Positions 46,001 through 54,329 of a DNA stretch of 64,000 bases are shown piece after piece. The notes under the pieces are model-generated. The model was not told where the DNA came from and searched no databases. It was given only the letters and a program-made list of their open reading frames with translations. Numbering within the stretch: the stretch's first letter is position 1; the number at the start of each line of letters is the position of its first letter. Origin of the DNA: CAXBNB01 sp049115735 (GTDB lineage Bacteria > Bacteroidota > Bacteroidia > Cytophagales > Cyclobacteriaceae); NCBI GenBank assembly GCA_049115735.1, contig JAGDZP010000012.1:186001-250000 (forward strand), in the 5' to 3' direction. The translations under genes were made by a program, and so were the position numbers.

Positions 46001-46389
46001 TAAAAGATAAAGCGAACGCTGAAAAGTACTTCAAATTGGCAACAGTCCTGGAGAATCCTGATAGAAAATCACGCTCTAAGCAGACGGGGTTTATGAGCTA
46101 CTATCAAGGCTTAAGTTTTTCTAAGCTTGGAAATAAGACAAGTGCAAGCGAGGTGTTTAATGCCTTGGTGGAAAGTGGAAATAACCTATTAAACCCAAAA
46201 GAGGGAGACCAGTCGGATTACTTCCAGATATTCGGTGGTCGTGAGGATGAGGGTAAAAGGATGTCCAGATTCTATACGATAAGAGGACTAGGGTATAAAG
46301 GCTTGGGTGAGAAGAAGAAGGCGAAGGAAGATCTGAATAAAGCAATCGAATTGTCTGTCAGCAACCTCTGGGCAAAATATGAGCTTTGA
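43042..46389 (+). CDS. DUF5107 protein with TPR repeats
   Basis: The protein of about 1115 residues starts best at ATG 43042, giving a clean signal peptide (ends near HTSLAQVKM). Residues up to about 480 match DUF5107 (YEVDRGEKAPMFFSNQSFQGARRVIYPYA, then GGIEWCVLHHHR), a beta-sandwich domain that appears in carbohydrate loci. From about residue 500 to the end there are many tetratricopeptide repeats, for example RSNTALGLQSLKNGDYKTAR and DGKAYYYLGNILYNKQPAVA. The size and domain order match Bacteroidota and Planctomycetes proteins of unknown function. It probably acts in the periplasm, where TPR may assemble partners. It lies between the DUF1501/1553 pair and the GH-like pair. Confidence 0.82.
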   Translation: MKKGYCSHQLFVKIIVLTVFALSHTSLAQVKMTEEAWTLPTYEVDRGEKAPMFFSNQSFQGARRVIYPYAMNDVISHEKVMKDWKALKLENEYIEVCITPEIGGKIYYATDKTNGYHFIYKNNEVKPSNIGMTGAWVSGGIEWCVLHHHRASTMLPMDYSMAENADGSKTIFIGETEPRHRMRWNVAVTVKPGKSYFEAELSIYNPTPHTNTFLNWANVATHTNENYQTIFPPSVQMATFHSKNDFTRWPISTEVFRGQDFTAGVDISWWKNVRKSASFFSWDLKEDFMGGYDHGKQSGTVHIGDHNIIKGAKLWEWGSGPRGQATEGRLTETSGPYVEIMVGAFSDNQPDYTWIRPYETKTWKQYWYPVRDIGGFKNANLDAAVNLEARDDNKVFLGFYSTSQVDKARVILRNGDKVILQKDIEISPAKAFKEDVTIRSPYNLYELSTELINLENDQVLISYQPKELEPVEELPEVVTRPDAPEDIETVEELFLAGSRLEQFYKDPSDYYAEALKRDPKNTRSNTALGLQSLKNGDYKTARKYFSTAINRLTKDYIRPSTGEALYLQGLTLKALGLYDAAIDTLHRASWDYAYHSAAYFELAQISSMQGDFEKALHQINESLSTNTRNNRAVGLKASIQRKLRDTKAASKTVASSLLKDPLNFRLANELYLAAKEHGDEKSAHEALVDLTKKLRDFDQNYLELAVGYVNEGMLEEAKDVLSRYKKGDNPIVKYYQGYIQDQSGNKEEARKLFDQAQSLSEDYCFPFRLETVSILNKALEYNPGDGKAYYYLGNILYNKQPAVAIEHFENAVEHLPSLAMAYRNLGWGYYRHYDNLGKAIGYYEKAITNDKSNAIFFTELDELYELNNSPVSQRLKIFEGNSEVIRKRDDAFIHQIIVLTLAGQSDLAVEYLKGKEFSYREGNSKVREVIIDAQLSLGQKYFKEKNYKKALEHFLLAQVPDEEAGSARSGNRNLQVYYFIGLSHEGLKDKANAEKYFKLATVLENPDRKSRSKQTGFMSYYQGLSFSKLGNKTSASEVFNALVESGNNLLNPKEGDQSDYFQIFGGREDEGKRMSRFYTIRGLGYKGLGEKKKAKEDLNKAIELSVSNLWAKYEL

Positions 46390-46398
46390 GGTCTTGCT

Positions 46399-46471
46399 AG
46401 ACTAGCTATCAGGTAAAAGTGCGAAGGATTTTCTACACTTTTTTTCGTCTTTTTTAGATAATGGCTAGTCT
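46399..46471. terminator. Hairpin pair between convergent genes
   Basis: An 8-bp outer stem (AGACTAGC at 46399-46406 with GCTAGTCT at 46464-46471) encloses a weaker stem (AAAAGTG with CACTTTT, 46415-46443) and a T-rich run on the plus strand. Termination of the DUF5107 gene is likely. Confidence 0.5.
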
Positions 46472-46609
46472 ATGTGCTACGAGTTATGATGACATAATTT
46501 AGTACTGATCGTTATTTCTGCATTCTATTCATCCATTCCTTGTGATTGTCTAACACAGATGTACTGCGGTTGAGAGAGGATTTGATTAGTCTTAAATTGA
46601 AATGGCGTT

Positions 46610-48757
46610 TTAAAGTTTTTTCATAGCCAATTCAATATCTTTTTTCACTTGTGGTATGAAATATCTCCATGAAAATTTAGTCGTTTTAATATGCAACAAA
46701 GAAACATCCTGATATTGTTTTGAAGTGATATCAACAATATTTTGCCAATGGTTAACTGCCTGTTTCAGATGCTGAATTGACTGATTTTGCAAATCATGAT
46801 TTTTGGTTTTTCTGGCTTCATCCAAAGCTACTCCTCCTCTAACTTTTGAAGCAAAATACAAACTGAGGTGTGCCCACGTTTTTATATCATTTAACTCAAT
46901 CTGAAAGTTGATTTTGTTGGATGTAGCCTTCGATTCCAATTCCTTACAAAGTTGCAATACGCTCTTTGCATTTGATTCCATTTCATCTGTCACTTCCAAT
47001 GGAGTGACTTCTTCTTCCTTTATCAGCTCATTATTGAGCTTGCGGTTCGTATAAGTATCAATATTCAAATAGCTCAAATCCAGGGTTGGATGAGTAATCA
47101 TTTCCTCAACATTGATAAATGCTTTTGAGGATTCTTTATAATTTCTATACAACTGCTTACCATTGAGAAATCCTTCGCAATACAATGTAAAATCCCAGGT
47201 ACCTTGATAAAATGACGCAAGGGCCAAGGGCATTCGACTACCTAGTTTGAGCGCCTTAAACATTTTCTGTCCTACTCCTTTTCCATATTTCAAATCAAAT
47301 TGATTGATAAAAAAAGAATCATCCAAATCCGGATTGTATAATAACCTACCCCACATATGATAAAATTCCCACTGCTTTTCAAAGGCATACTTCCAATTGT
47401 AATCAAGCCCAGATTTCATCCTATATTCTTTGGCGGGAATGTAGGTCTCTGAACCGACGAAGTAGCCCGCTACAAAATCCTGACCATTTGTACTAATATG
47501 ATTTCTTATAAAATCTGTATTTCCCCAATTGAGCATAAGAAAATCTTCATTTCTCATCATCCAGGCCAACTCATAGTTTGGTGGTTTAGGATTCCAATAC
47601 CCATCTTTAACTTTGCCACCATGGGTGATAGAAAGATCTGGTGAAGAGTGCCCATGAGACCAGTTGAATTTAAATTCCATGATGATTGGCTCTGGAAACT
47701 CATACGACTCGATATATTCTCTGGCTATTTCTGGAGCAACTTTGAAAGGTGCTCGATGAATAAACCTGGCCGTTCGATCTGCGTTTTGAATGCCTTCAAC
47801 AAAAGTCTCTTTTACCCACTGCATAGCATCAGCCACCGGCATTTTCATTCGTTCTCCGAGGCTTACCCCAACACCGGTGAGATTCGGATATTCATTAATT
47901 ACCTGAGTAATGGATTCACGCATGTAGTCGATGATGATCTGAGAAGTGTCCGCCGGAGTGAAGCCATAGTGCCATTCCAAATCGTCTCCATAATTAGCTA
48001 CATCATGTGCTTCAGTAAATTGCGGTGAAGTAATGATATTCCAATTGAGAATATAGGTTTCTATTCCTCTGTCTTTGGCCATTCGGAAAAGTGTTCGCCA
48101 GAACTGCTGCCAGTCTTTGAACTCCTGCCCGGTAAACTGAGTGGCTTCAGGAAAAGCTTTTGGCTGAATCATAAACGTAAATGGGTGCAGGTTCCAAAGT
48201 GTCAAAGCATTGAATCTGTTGTCCACCATCATGTCAAGGAAATCAACCCAAAAGGTGGTGTCTTTCACCGTTTCCATATGCAATTGCAAAGATTCTCCCT
48301 GACGGTAGGATGACCAGGGTAGGTTAAATTTGATGGCCCTGAAATGAAATCTTGGATTTTCTGTCTTTTCACTAATATTTTTAATACCCTGAGGCATCTC
48401 CACCTGATCCCGAATATCCAGAATTCCATACATCAGTCCTCTTTCGTCTCCACCGATCAGGTAGATATTTTCTTTTTTTCGCAGGATTTGATAGCCCTCT
48501 GAATTGAGATTGTCATTCTTGATCTTATACTTCTTAAGTAGATCTTTCTCGATTTCGGAATTGATCAGAACTATAATGGTGCTTTCTTCTGCCTTCGCAT
48601 CATTTAAGGTATGCCCTAGGTTTGTTAAACTTACTTCCAGCTTGTAGAGTGCAATGGAGAGCATGTTACTTTTGTGCTCAATATGAACTTCCAAATTAGA
48701 AGCCAACGCAGGAGTAAGAACAACAAAAAGTAAAATTGTTATACTAAGATTTTTCAT
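46610..48757 (-). CDS. Putative glycoside hydrolase, alpha-glucuronidase-like (paralogue 1)
   Basis: The 715-residue protein has a signal peptide (VVLTPALASN). It shares its whole length with the next gene. The N-terminal part resembles the GH67N/GH20-type zincin-like beta domain seen in alpha-glucuronidases (RGLMYGILDIRDQVEMP). A barrel with FNALTLWNLHPF, DRGIETYILNWNI and GVGVSLGERM follows. A conserved acid pair (GE in LGERM) and ARFIHRAPF fit active-site positions, but the family and reaction are not established. Its ATG overlaps the upstream gene's TGA (ATGA), so the two are coupled. Confidence 0.7.
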   Translation of the reverse strand: MKNLSITILLFVVLTPALASNLEVHIEHKSNMLSIALYKLEVSLTNLGHTLNDAKAEESTIIVLINSEIEKDLLKKYKIKNDNLNSEGYQILRKKENIYLIGGDERGLMYGILDIRDQVEMPQGIKNISEKTENPRFHFRAIKFNLPWSSYRQGESLQLHMETVKDTTFWVDFLDMMVDNRFNALTLWNLHPFTFMIQPKAFPEATQFTGQEFKDWQQFWRTLFRMAKDRGIETYILNWNIITSPQFTEAHDVANYGDDLEWHYGFTPADTSQIIIDYMRESITQVINEYPNLTGVGVSLGERMKMPVADAMQWVKETFVEGIQNADRTARFIHRAPFKVAPEIAREYIESYEFPEPIIMEFKFNWSHGHSSPDLSITHGGKVKDGYWNPKPPNYELAWMMRNEDFLMLNWGNTDFIRNHISTNGQDFVAGYFVGSETYIPAKEYRMKSGLDYNWKYAFEKQWEFYHMWGRLLYNPDLDDSFFINQFDLKYGKGVGQKMFKALKLGSRMPLALASFYQGTWDFTLYCEGFLNGKQLYRNYKESSKAFINVEEMITHPTLDLSYLNIDTYTNRKLNNELIKEEEVTPLEVTDEMESNAKSVLQLCKELESKATSNKINFQIELNDIKTWAHLSLYFASKVRGGVALDEARKTKNHDLQNQSIQHLKQAVNHWQNIVDITSKQYQDVSLLHIKTTKFSWRYFIPQVKKDIELAMKKL

Positions 48758-50910
48758 TTTGGATTATAGTTTTTAGCGAGTTCAACATCTTCCTTTACAT
48801 CCTCCATAATCTCTGTTAAATCAAGCATTCTCGTTCTGGCCAGCCTTTGTGGGTGGTTGTTTTTTTCAGATATCTGACGGTATTGTTCCCAGAATTGGAC
48901 AGCTTCTACCAAATGCATTAATGCTTTTTCTTTGTGCATTACTTTTTTGTTTTCTCTGAAAAATGCAAGCTCAGTCGCCCCCTTGATCTTCGCTGCGTAG
49001 TACTGACCTAAGTATGCCATAGACTTCATATCGTCTAATAAATTATTGAGTTCGGCAGCATTGTCTTCGCTGTTAAGTTTTTCACTAATTTGAATAGCTT
49101 CTACTGCATATTTTTCTAATTTATCTGAAACCTGAAGTGGAGTAGTTTTGGAAATTTCTTTGCCTAATAGAGTGGCTTTAGCAAAATCAGCGGGATTAAG
49201 CAATTCCTTTCCAGGCATGATGCGGTTGTCCATAAATCTGATCACATCATGAAACCCATTTCTTTGGTCTATACAGCCTTCAACTGACCACTGATAGTCC
49301 CAATCCTGCCAGTGAATCATATTTACCTGAGGTATGATTTTAGAAGCTGTTTGCCAACCGGAATAAAGTAATTCTGCGTCCGTTTTTGGAAAATGAGATT
49401 TTAATTTTATCACAAAAAAGGATCGGTCTAGCTCATTATCATAAGCAAGTCTGCCCCATAGCATGAAATTGTACCAGTGCTTTTTGATTTCCAGCTGACC
49501 AGACAATTCAGGGTTCTTGTTGGTAAATTCCTTACCCCACACATAACCATCAGAGCCCATATAAAACCCGGCAGTATGCTCCTTTTGAAAATGCCCTATA
49601 AATGAACGTACATAGTCAGGATCGCCCCATCTATGCACGAATATGTCGTCATTACGCAGGTTCCACCATGATTTGAGCCCAAACTTTTTCATGTCTTCAA
49701 TATGCTTATCAGCAAAGTTGAGATATGGATTTGAGTACAGCCTGGCTTTGGCATATTTAAAGCTGGCTTCAAATGAACCGGGATAGTCTTTCCAGTAATG
49801 CATGATCTTGTCCATGTCGGTATTCCATACGCGATGGATAAAATCAATTTTTCTGTCTGGCTGCTCTTTCTGCACATCCAGCATACCCTGACCATAGGTT
49901 TCCCAAATCCATTGTTCACGAGTATATCCTCCCGCTTCATCAAGCATATGTTCACCTGCAGTCACCCCAATTCCTTTCACGTTAGGATAGATCAGTAAGA
50001 AGGTCTTGACCGATTCACGGTAGTAATCCACATTGATAGGATTGTCCATCTGATTGGTAATGCCATGTTTGCCGGGCACTTCTTTCCAAAGAGGTTGATT
50101 GTAAGACCTGTAATGTGGCGGCACAGGTGTGGCTGCTCCATTTGCGCAAAGGTTCCAGGTAAATAAATAGATGTCGATCCCTCGATCTGCAGCATGTTGC
50201 ATCACCTTTTGCCAAAAGGCTATCTTCTCATCAATAGTCATTTTTTTGACCACTTTGAGATTTTCTACCACATTGCTTGAGACCATTTGAGGCTCGGCCC
50301 ACTCGCTCTCTTTTCCAGTTGGAACTAAAGTAGTAACGCAAACATCTTCTAAGGCCACATCAGGAAAATTGGGCAGCTTGACCATGGATGGGAAAGGATG
50401 TGGATTCCATAAGGTCAGAGTATTGTAACGGTGGATGGCCAGGTCATCAAGGTATTCCTCCCAAAAACTCCATTCCCACATTTCCGCATAATTCTTCTGT
50501 GCCGCGTCACCTGTATCGTCATAACCCGGTGTTCTGGCATCCAGTGGGATATTGAACTTGATGCCTCGTTTTTTGATGTAGGGCCTGGCTTCTGTGTCTT
50601 CTACTTTTCCATTGAGCTCAAGTTGCTCAGCTACTTCAAACCCCCCATACATTAATCCATTTATATCGCCACCTGTGACAATGATCTTCTTTCCATTTGC
50701 TTGAATTTGATATTCCTGCTTTCCTAGAATAGTGGAATCGACATTAAGTTCAATTTGCAGAGGGTCGTTCCCTATCCCTTTGGATTGAGCCTTTAGAATT
50801 TGCTCACTAGCAAATTTTATTTGAGGGTGCTGACTTAAATCCCGTTTCTCAGGTTGGCAACCAGCCAGGCCGAAAAAAGTGATTAAAATGAATAATATAG
50901 TCCGTTGCAT
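48754..50910 (-). CDS. Putative glycoside hydrolase, alpha-glucuronidase-like lipoprotein (paralogue 2)
   Basis: The 718-residue protein has an SPII signal (ILITFFGLAGC, Cys at about 18). The core parallels paralogue 1: KKRGIKFNIPLDAR, YNTLTLWNPHPF, DRGIDIYLFTWNL, KGIGVTAGEHM, and DFIHRVWN. The glutamate in AGEHM aligns with that in LGERM. It is the promoter-proximal gene of the pair and would anchor in a membrane, while paralogue 1 would be released. Together they suggest two related activities on one polymer. No known GH family can be assigned with certainty by reading alone. Confidence 0.7.
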   Translation of the reverse strand: MQRTILFILITFFGLAGCQPEKRDLSQHPQIKFASEQILKAQSKGIGNDPLQIELNVDSTILGKQEYQIQANGKKIIVTGGDINGLMYGGFEVAEQLELNGKVEDTEARPYIKKRGIKFNIPLDARTPGYDDTGDAAQKNYAEMWEWSFWEEYLDDLAIHRYNTLTLWNPHPFPSMVKLPNFPDVALEDVCVTTLVPTGKESEWAEPQMVSSNVVENLKVVKKMTIDEKIAFWQKVMQHAADRGIDIYLFTWNLCANGAATPVPPHYRSYNQPLWKEVPGKHGITNQMDNPINVDYYRESVKTFLLIYPNVKGIGVTAGEHMLDEAGGYTREQWIWETYGQGMLDVQKEQPDRKIDFIHRVWNTDMDKIMHYWKDYPGSFEASFKYAKARLYSNPYLNFADKHIEDMKKFGLKSWWNLRNDDIFVHRWGDPDYVRSFIGHFQKEHTAGFYMGSDGYVWGKEFTNKNPELSGQLEIKKHWYNFMLWGRLAYDNELDRSFFVIKLKSHFPKTDAELLYSGWQTASKIIPQVNMIHWQDWDYQWSVEGCIDQRNGFHDVIRFMDNRIMPGKELLNPADFAKATLLGKEISKTTPLQVSDKLEKYAVEAIQISEKLNSEDNAAELNNLLDDMKSMAYLGQYYAAKIKGATELAFFRENKKVMHKEKALMHLVEAVQFWEQYRQISEKNNHPQRLARTRMLDLTEIMEDVKEDVELAKNYNPK

Positions 50911-51159
50911 AGTTCTGAGAGAATTTGGTCAAATCGATTCAGAACTTCAATATCAGGATTTTATTTATTGTAGGCTATTTTTCATCTAGACAACAACTGA
51001 ACAACATTAAAATAGCAAATAGAAAGTTCAAATAGATTTAAATCAACAGTCCTTGGTTTTTATCATTTATCCTGGCTAACGAGTATGAAAAATTAAGAAT
51101 GAATTCAATTTAGAAGATGGGTATTATGTTTTCAGTCATTAAATTGAAGACTGGTCTAA

Positions 51160-52602
51160 ATGTATTTCATGATCCGATTTATTAAGCTTCCTCATGTTTT
51201 TGTCTTGCTCACGATCATTATCTTGGTAGTTAGCCTTTTTAGCTACGTTGTGCCATCGGGTTCTTTCGAACGCAAGGAAATGGAGATTGGAACCATCAAG
51301 CGGATAGTAGTCGTTCCTGGTTCGTATAAACCCATTCCGAAGCACTATTCTCTAAAGGGAGTTTTCATTGGAGATGAAGTTGAAGGAAAGGCCACTCCGA
51401 TTGGATTGCTAGGATTTTTGTCGGCCATACCTAAGGGTCTTGAATCGAGTGCTGAGATCATTTTCTTTATTTTTCTAATAGGGGGCATTTTTGGTGTTAT
51501 CAAGAAGACGGGGACTATCACTGCATCTATTCAGACGCTCATTAGTCGCTATGGGAATTCTGGCCCCTTGCTTACCATCATTTTGATGATGGTCATTTCG
51601 GCCAGTGGATCAACGTTGGGAATGGGAGAGGAGTTTATTCCTTTGGTGCCCATGTTTCTATATATTTCTCACAAGCTGGGTTATGATAAATTATATGGGC
51701 TGGCACTAGTCTTATTGTCGGCTGAGATTGGTTTTGCATCAGCAACGACCAATCCATTCACTGTACAAATAGCCCAGGGTATAGCTGAAGTTCCGCTTGG
51801 AAGTGGTATTGTTTTTCGGTTAGTGTTTTATCTGGTAATGCTATCAATAGCAATACTGTATATGCTTCGCTACGGAAGAAAACTCAGGGAGGATGCGTCA
51901 AATTCTTATTTGGAAGAGGGTAATTTTTTTGAGGAAGCTGAAGGTGTAGAAATACAAACCCTTACCAAAACACATAAGACTATAGTTGTTGTTTCGTCTT
52001 TGCTTTTTGTTGGAATACTATACTGTACGCAAGTGTTGGGTTGGTGGATGGCCGAGATGGGTGCTGGTTTTTTGTTGATTGGAATTTGTGCTGCGGTGTT
52101 GGCGAAGTTGTCTATGAGTGAAGCAACAAAATCCTTTATTCAAGGCATGGAAGAGATGTTGGTGGGTGCTCTTGTGGTAGGATTTGCGAAGGGCATCCAG
52201 GTGGTAATGATGGAAGCTCAAATCATGGATACAATTATTCAGTATGCTTCTATTTCACTGCATGGCTTACCAAAAATAGTAGCGGCAGAAGGTATGTTGG
52301 TATTTCAGACCATATTGAATTTTTTCATCCCGTCCGGCTCTGGTCAGGCAGCAACTACCATTCCCTTAATGGCGCCTTTGGCTGATTTACTGGGCATCTC
52401 ACGACAGACTGCAATCTTCGCATTTACTTGTGGTGATGGCTTTGCCAACCTGATCATTCCAACCTCTGGGATATTGATGGCCATGCTGGGAATTGCTGGT
52501 ATTCCATTCAAAGCCTGGATAAGATTTATCCTTCCTCTTTTTGGGATATTGATCACAGTTTCCGCCATTTTTTTGGCTATTGCAGTTTTGATCAACTATT
52601 GA
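51160..52602 (+). CDS. YfcC family (DcuC-type) membrane carrier
   Basis: The 480-residue protein has about 12 membrane segments. It has motifs of the YfcC/C4-dicarboxylate carrier group: FSYVVPSGSFER near the start, ATTNPFTVQIAQGIAEVPLGSGI in the middle, and FFIPSGSGQAATTIPLMAPLADLLG near the end. It is a secondary carrier in the inner membrane, probably importing carboxylates or amino acids, and the substrate is unclear. Two in-frame ATG codons (51160 and 51169) are equally plausible starts. It is close to the GH-like pair but on the opposite strand, so it may import breakdown products. Confidence 0.85.
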   Translation: MYFMIRFIKLPHVFVLLTIIILVVSLFSYVVPSGSFERKEMEIGTIKRIVVVPGSYKPIPKHYSLKGVFIGDEVEGKATPIGLLGFLSAIPKGLESSAEIIFFIFLIGGIFGVIKKTGTITASIQTLISRYGNSGPLLTIILMMVISASGSTLGMGEEFIPLVPMFLYISHKLGYDKLYGLALVLLSAEIGFASATTNPFTVQIAQGIAEVPLGSGIVFRLVFYLVMLSIAILYMLRYGRKLREDASNSYLEEGNFFEEAEGVEIQTLTKTHKTIVVVSSLLFVGILYCTQVLGWWMAEMGAGFLLIGICAAVLAKLSMSEATKSFIQGMEEMLVGALVVGFAKGIQVVMMEAQIMDTIIQYASISLHGLPKIVAAEGMLVFQTILNFFIPSGSGQAATTIPLMAPLADLLGISRQTAIFAFTCGDGFANLIIPTSGILMAMLGIAGIPFKAWIRFILPLFGILITVSAIFLAIAVLINY

Positions 52603-52615
52603 GGTTCAAATACTG

Positions 52616-53446
52616 CTAGCCTTTCTTCCTTCCAATTAAATAGAGAATAATACCTGGCCCTGATTTCACTTTATCAATTTTCCACTCATAAGTATCACCA
52701 CGATCAACTTTACTGACCAATTCCTCCATTTCTTTGACACTATAGGTTCTCAGACAAGAGACTACACCATCCCAAAGTACAAACAGAGGAACGATCGGTA
52801 TCAGGTAGGTGAATAAAATTCTGCCAAATTTGAATGGCACGATAAACGGGGTAGTAAATAGTACGGTTAGTGGCGAGAATATCATGGCCATGACGCTGGG
52901 AATGCTCCTTTCCTGTGCCTCGAATATGGCTATTGGATTGCCTGAGTCCACGGCGTTTTGCAAAATTTGAATGGCGTCTGTTGGCTTGAAATGGTGCAGT
53001 GATAGGAATTGTGTTCTTAGTCCTTTGAGCTCTGAAGGTACATCTCGGGCATCTACAGAATTTTCTATATACTCAATATTGTCTGCTTGTATTTTGGTGT
53101 ATTCAAAAGCGGGGATGTTGGGAAAGTAGTCTGTCAAAAGTACTTTAAGGTCAGGGATTTCTTTCTTGAGCTCAGAATTGAGCCAAATCAAACCTCCGCC
53201 ACCTCCCGAGCCCAAATCGATAATTTGTATTGACTCACTTTGGTTAAGGTTCTCGGTGAGTAGAAAAATAATAGGTTTGTACATCTTTGTTTTGTTGGAT
53301 AAAAATTGAAGAAAGTCCGTTCCGTAGTTTCTCAGAAAAGTGGGAAACCAAGACTGATCCTCAAACTCGAAAAGATGTATTCGTGCCAAAATTGTGGTTT
53401 TTAAGAATTTATGCCGCTGGAGGCTGTCAAATTCCAGCCCATCCAT
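52616..53446 (-). CDS. SAM-dependent methyltransferase
   Basis: The 276-residue protein has a Rossmann methyltransferase core with the SAM-binding motif IIDLGSGGGGGLIWL at about 75-90. A C-terminal membrane-near region includes hydrophobic stretches (LTVLFTTPFIVPFKFGRILFTYLIPIVPL). The N-terminus LFEFEDQSWFPTFLRNYGTD is typical of a Bacteroidota family whose substrate is unknown. The start overlaps the upstream membrane protein's coding sequence by 46 bases. No other in-frame ATG gives the conserved N-terminus. Confidence 0.8.
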   Translation of the reverse strand: MDGLEFDSLQRHKFLKTTILARIHLFEFEDQSWFPTFLRNYGTDFLQFLSNKTKMYKPIIFLLTENLNQSESIQIIDLGSGGGGGLIWLNSELKKEIPDLKVLLTDYFPNIPAFEYTKIQADNIEYIENSVDARDVPSELKGLRTQFLSLHHFKPTDAIQILQNAVDSGNPIAIFEAQERSIPSVMAMIFSPLTVLFTTPFIVPFKFGRILFTYLIPIVPLFVLWDGVVSCLRTYSVKEMEELVSKVDRGDTYEWKIDKVKSGPGIILYLIGRKKG

Positions 53447-53823
53447 CCCATAGGTAAGTAGGCAAATACCAGGTCAACTATATTGAACCACATGGGAGAA
53501 GGTAGCATGTAAACGTTCATAATTCCACCGATAAGGAACAGAACACTAATCGCCATGGCGAATTTCAGCTTGGCTGAAGAAACTATAAAGGCTGCAAACG
53601 CCGCTCCTGTCAGTGTACCAAAGGCATGGGCAAAAAATGGCATTATAAAATTCACTGGTTTGAAGAGATGCATGTTTTCGGCAAGATTTTCCATATCAGT
53701 CGGATCTACTCCTTCGGGCAGAGGAAAGACGGATGGGCCAATCATGATTATGCCCATGTTGATGGCACTACCTACTATTAGTCCTCCAATGATTGCCAGA
53801 ATACCGATTAGAAATTTTTTCAT
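53401..53823 (-). CDS. Four-segment membrane protein of unknown function
   Basis: The 140-residue protein has about four hydrophobic segments, of the type found in small inner-membrane proteins (FLIGILAIIGGLIVGSAINMG, later FFAHAFGTLTGAAFAAFIV). It is upstream of the methyltransferase and overlaps it, indicating a joint transcript. I do not recognise its function. It might place or assist the methyltransferase at the membrane, which is inference only. Confidence 0.65.
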   Translation of the reverse strand: MKKFLIGILAIIGGLIVGSAINMGIIMIGPSVFPLPEGVDPTDMENLAENMHLFKPVNFIMPFFAHAFGTLTGAAFAAFIVSSAKLKFAMAISVLFLIGGIMNVYMLPSPMWFNIVDLVFAYLPMGWMGWNLTASSGINS

Positions 53824-54329
53824 AATGTTAGGGATTTGTTCAATTAAAGATAATAATTACTACTTGAAACGTCTAATGGAGGGTGTGTTGAGGGATAATT
53901 ATCTTGATAGGTGTCTTATTTATGAATCATCATGCCTGCTAACCATGTGCTATGAATATTCCATAAAGTTCTACTGGTTACACCATTATTATTGCACCCA
54001 ACAAGAAGGCCGTTTATAGCATAACTGCATTTAGTCAAATTCATTTACCGAAAATGACTAAAGCGCCTATATCAAACCATATTCTTTCATTGCTCTGTGT
54101 TTTTGAATAGAACCTGCTATAGAGTAAACAGGATGGACTTTCATATCTAGGCCTGGTGGGTTATTGTAATGCAGAAAAGTAATTTACTTGTTATCAATAT
54201 TGTTGGCAACAAAAGAATCAATCCACTAGTATTGCAGAACTTTAGTTAAACTAGATAGTTTGCTTGGTGATACCTGATTCGTACAAATTCATTTTGTTGT
54301 ATTGAAGTCAAAAATTTTACTGTAATAGT
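53824..54329. other. Intergenic region of about 500 bases
   Basis: AT-rich and without a supported ORF (the readings here are antisense shadows). It contains the promoters of the membrane protein gene and the aldo/keto reductase. I found no convincing RNA fold or repeat. Confidence 0.4.

Noticed and set aside
53555..54019. 154-residue plus-strand ORF spanning the membrane-protein gene and the gap
   Set aside because: The first part is antisense to a membrane protein and the rest looks like random AT-rich translation.
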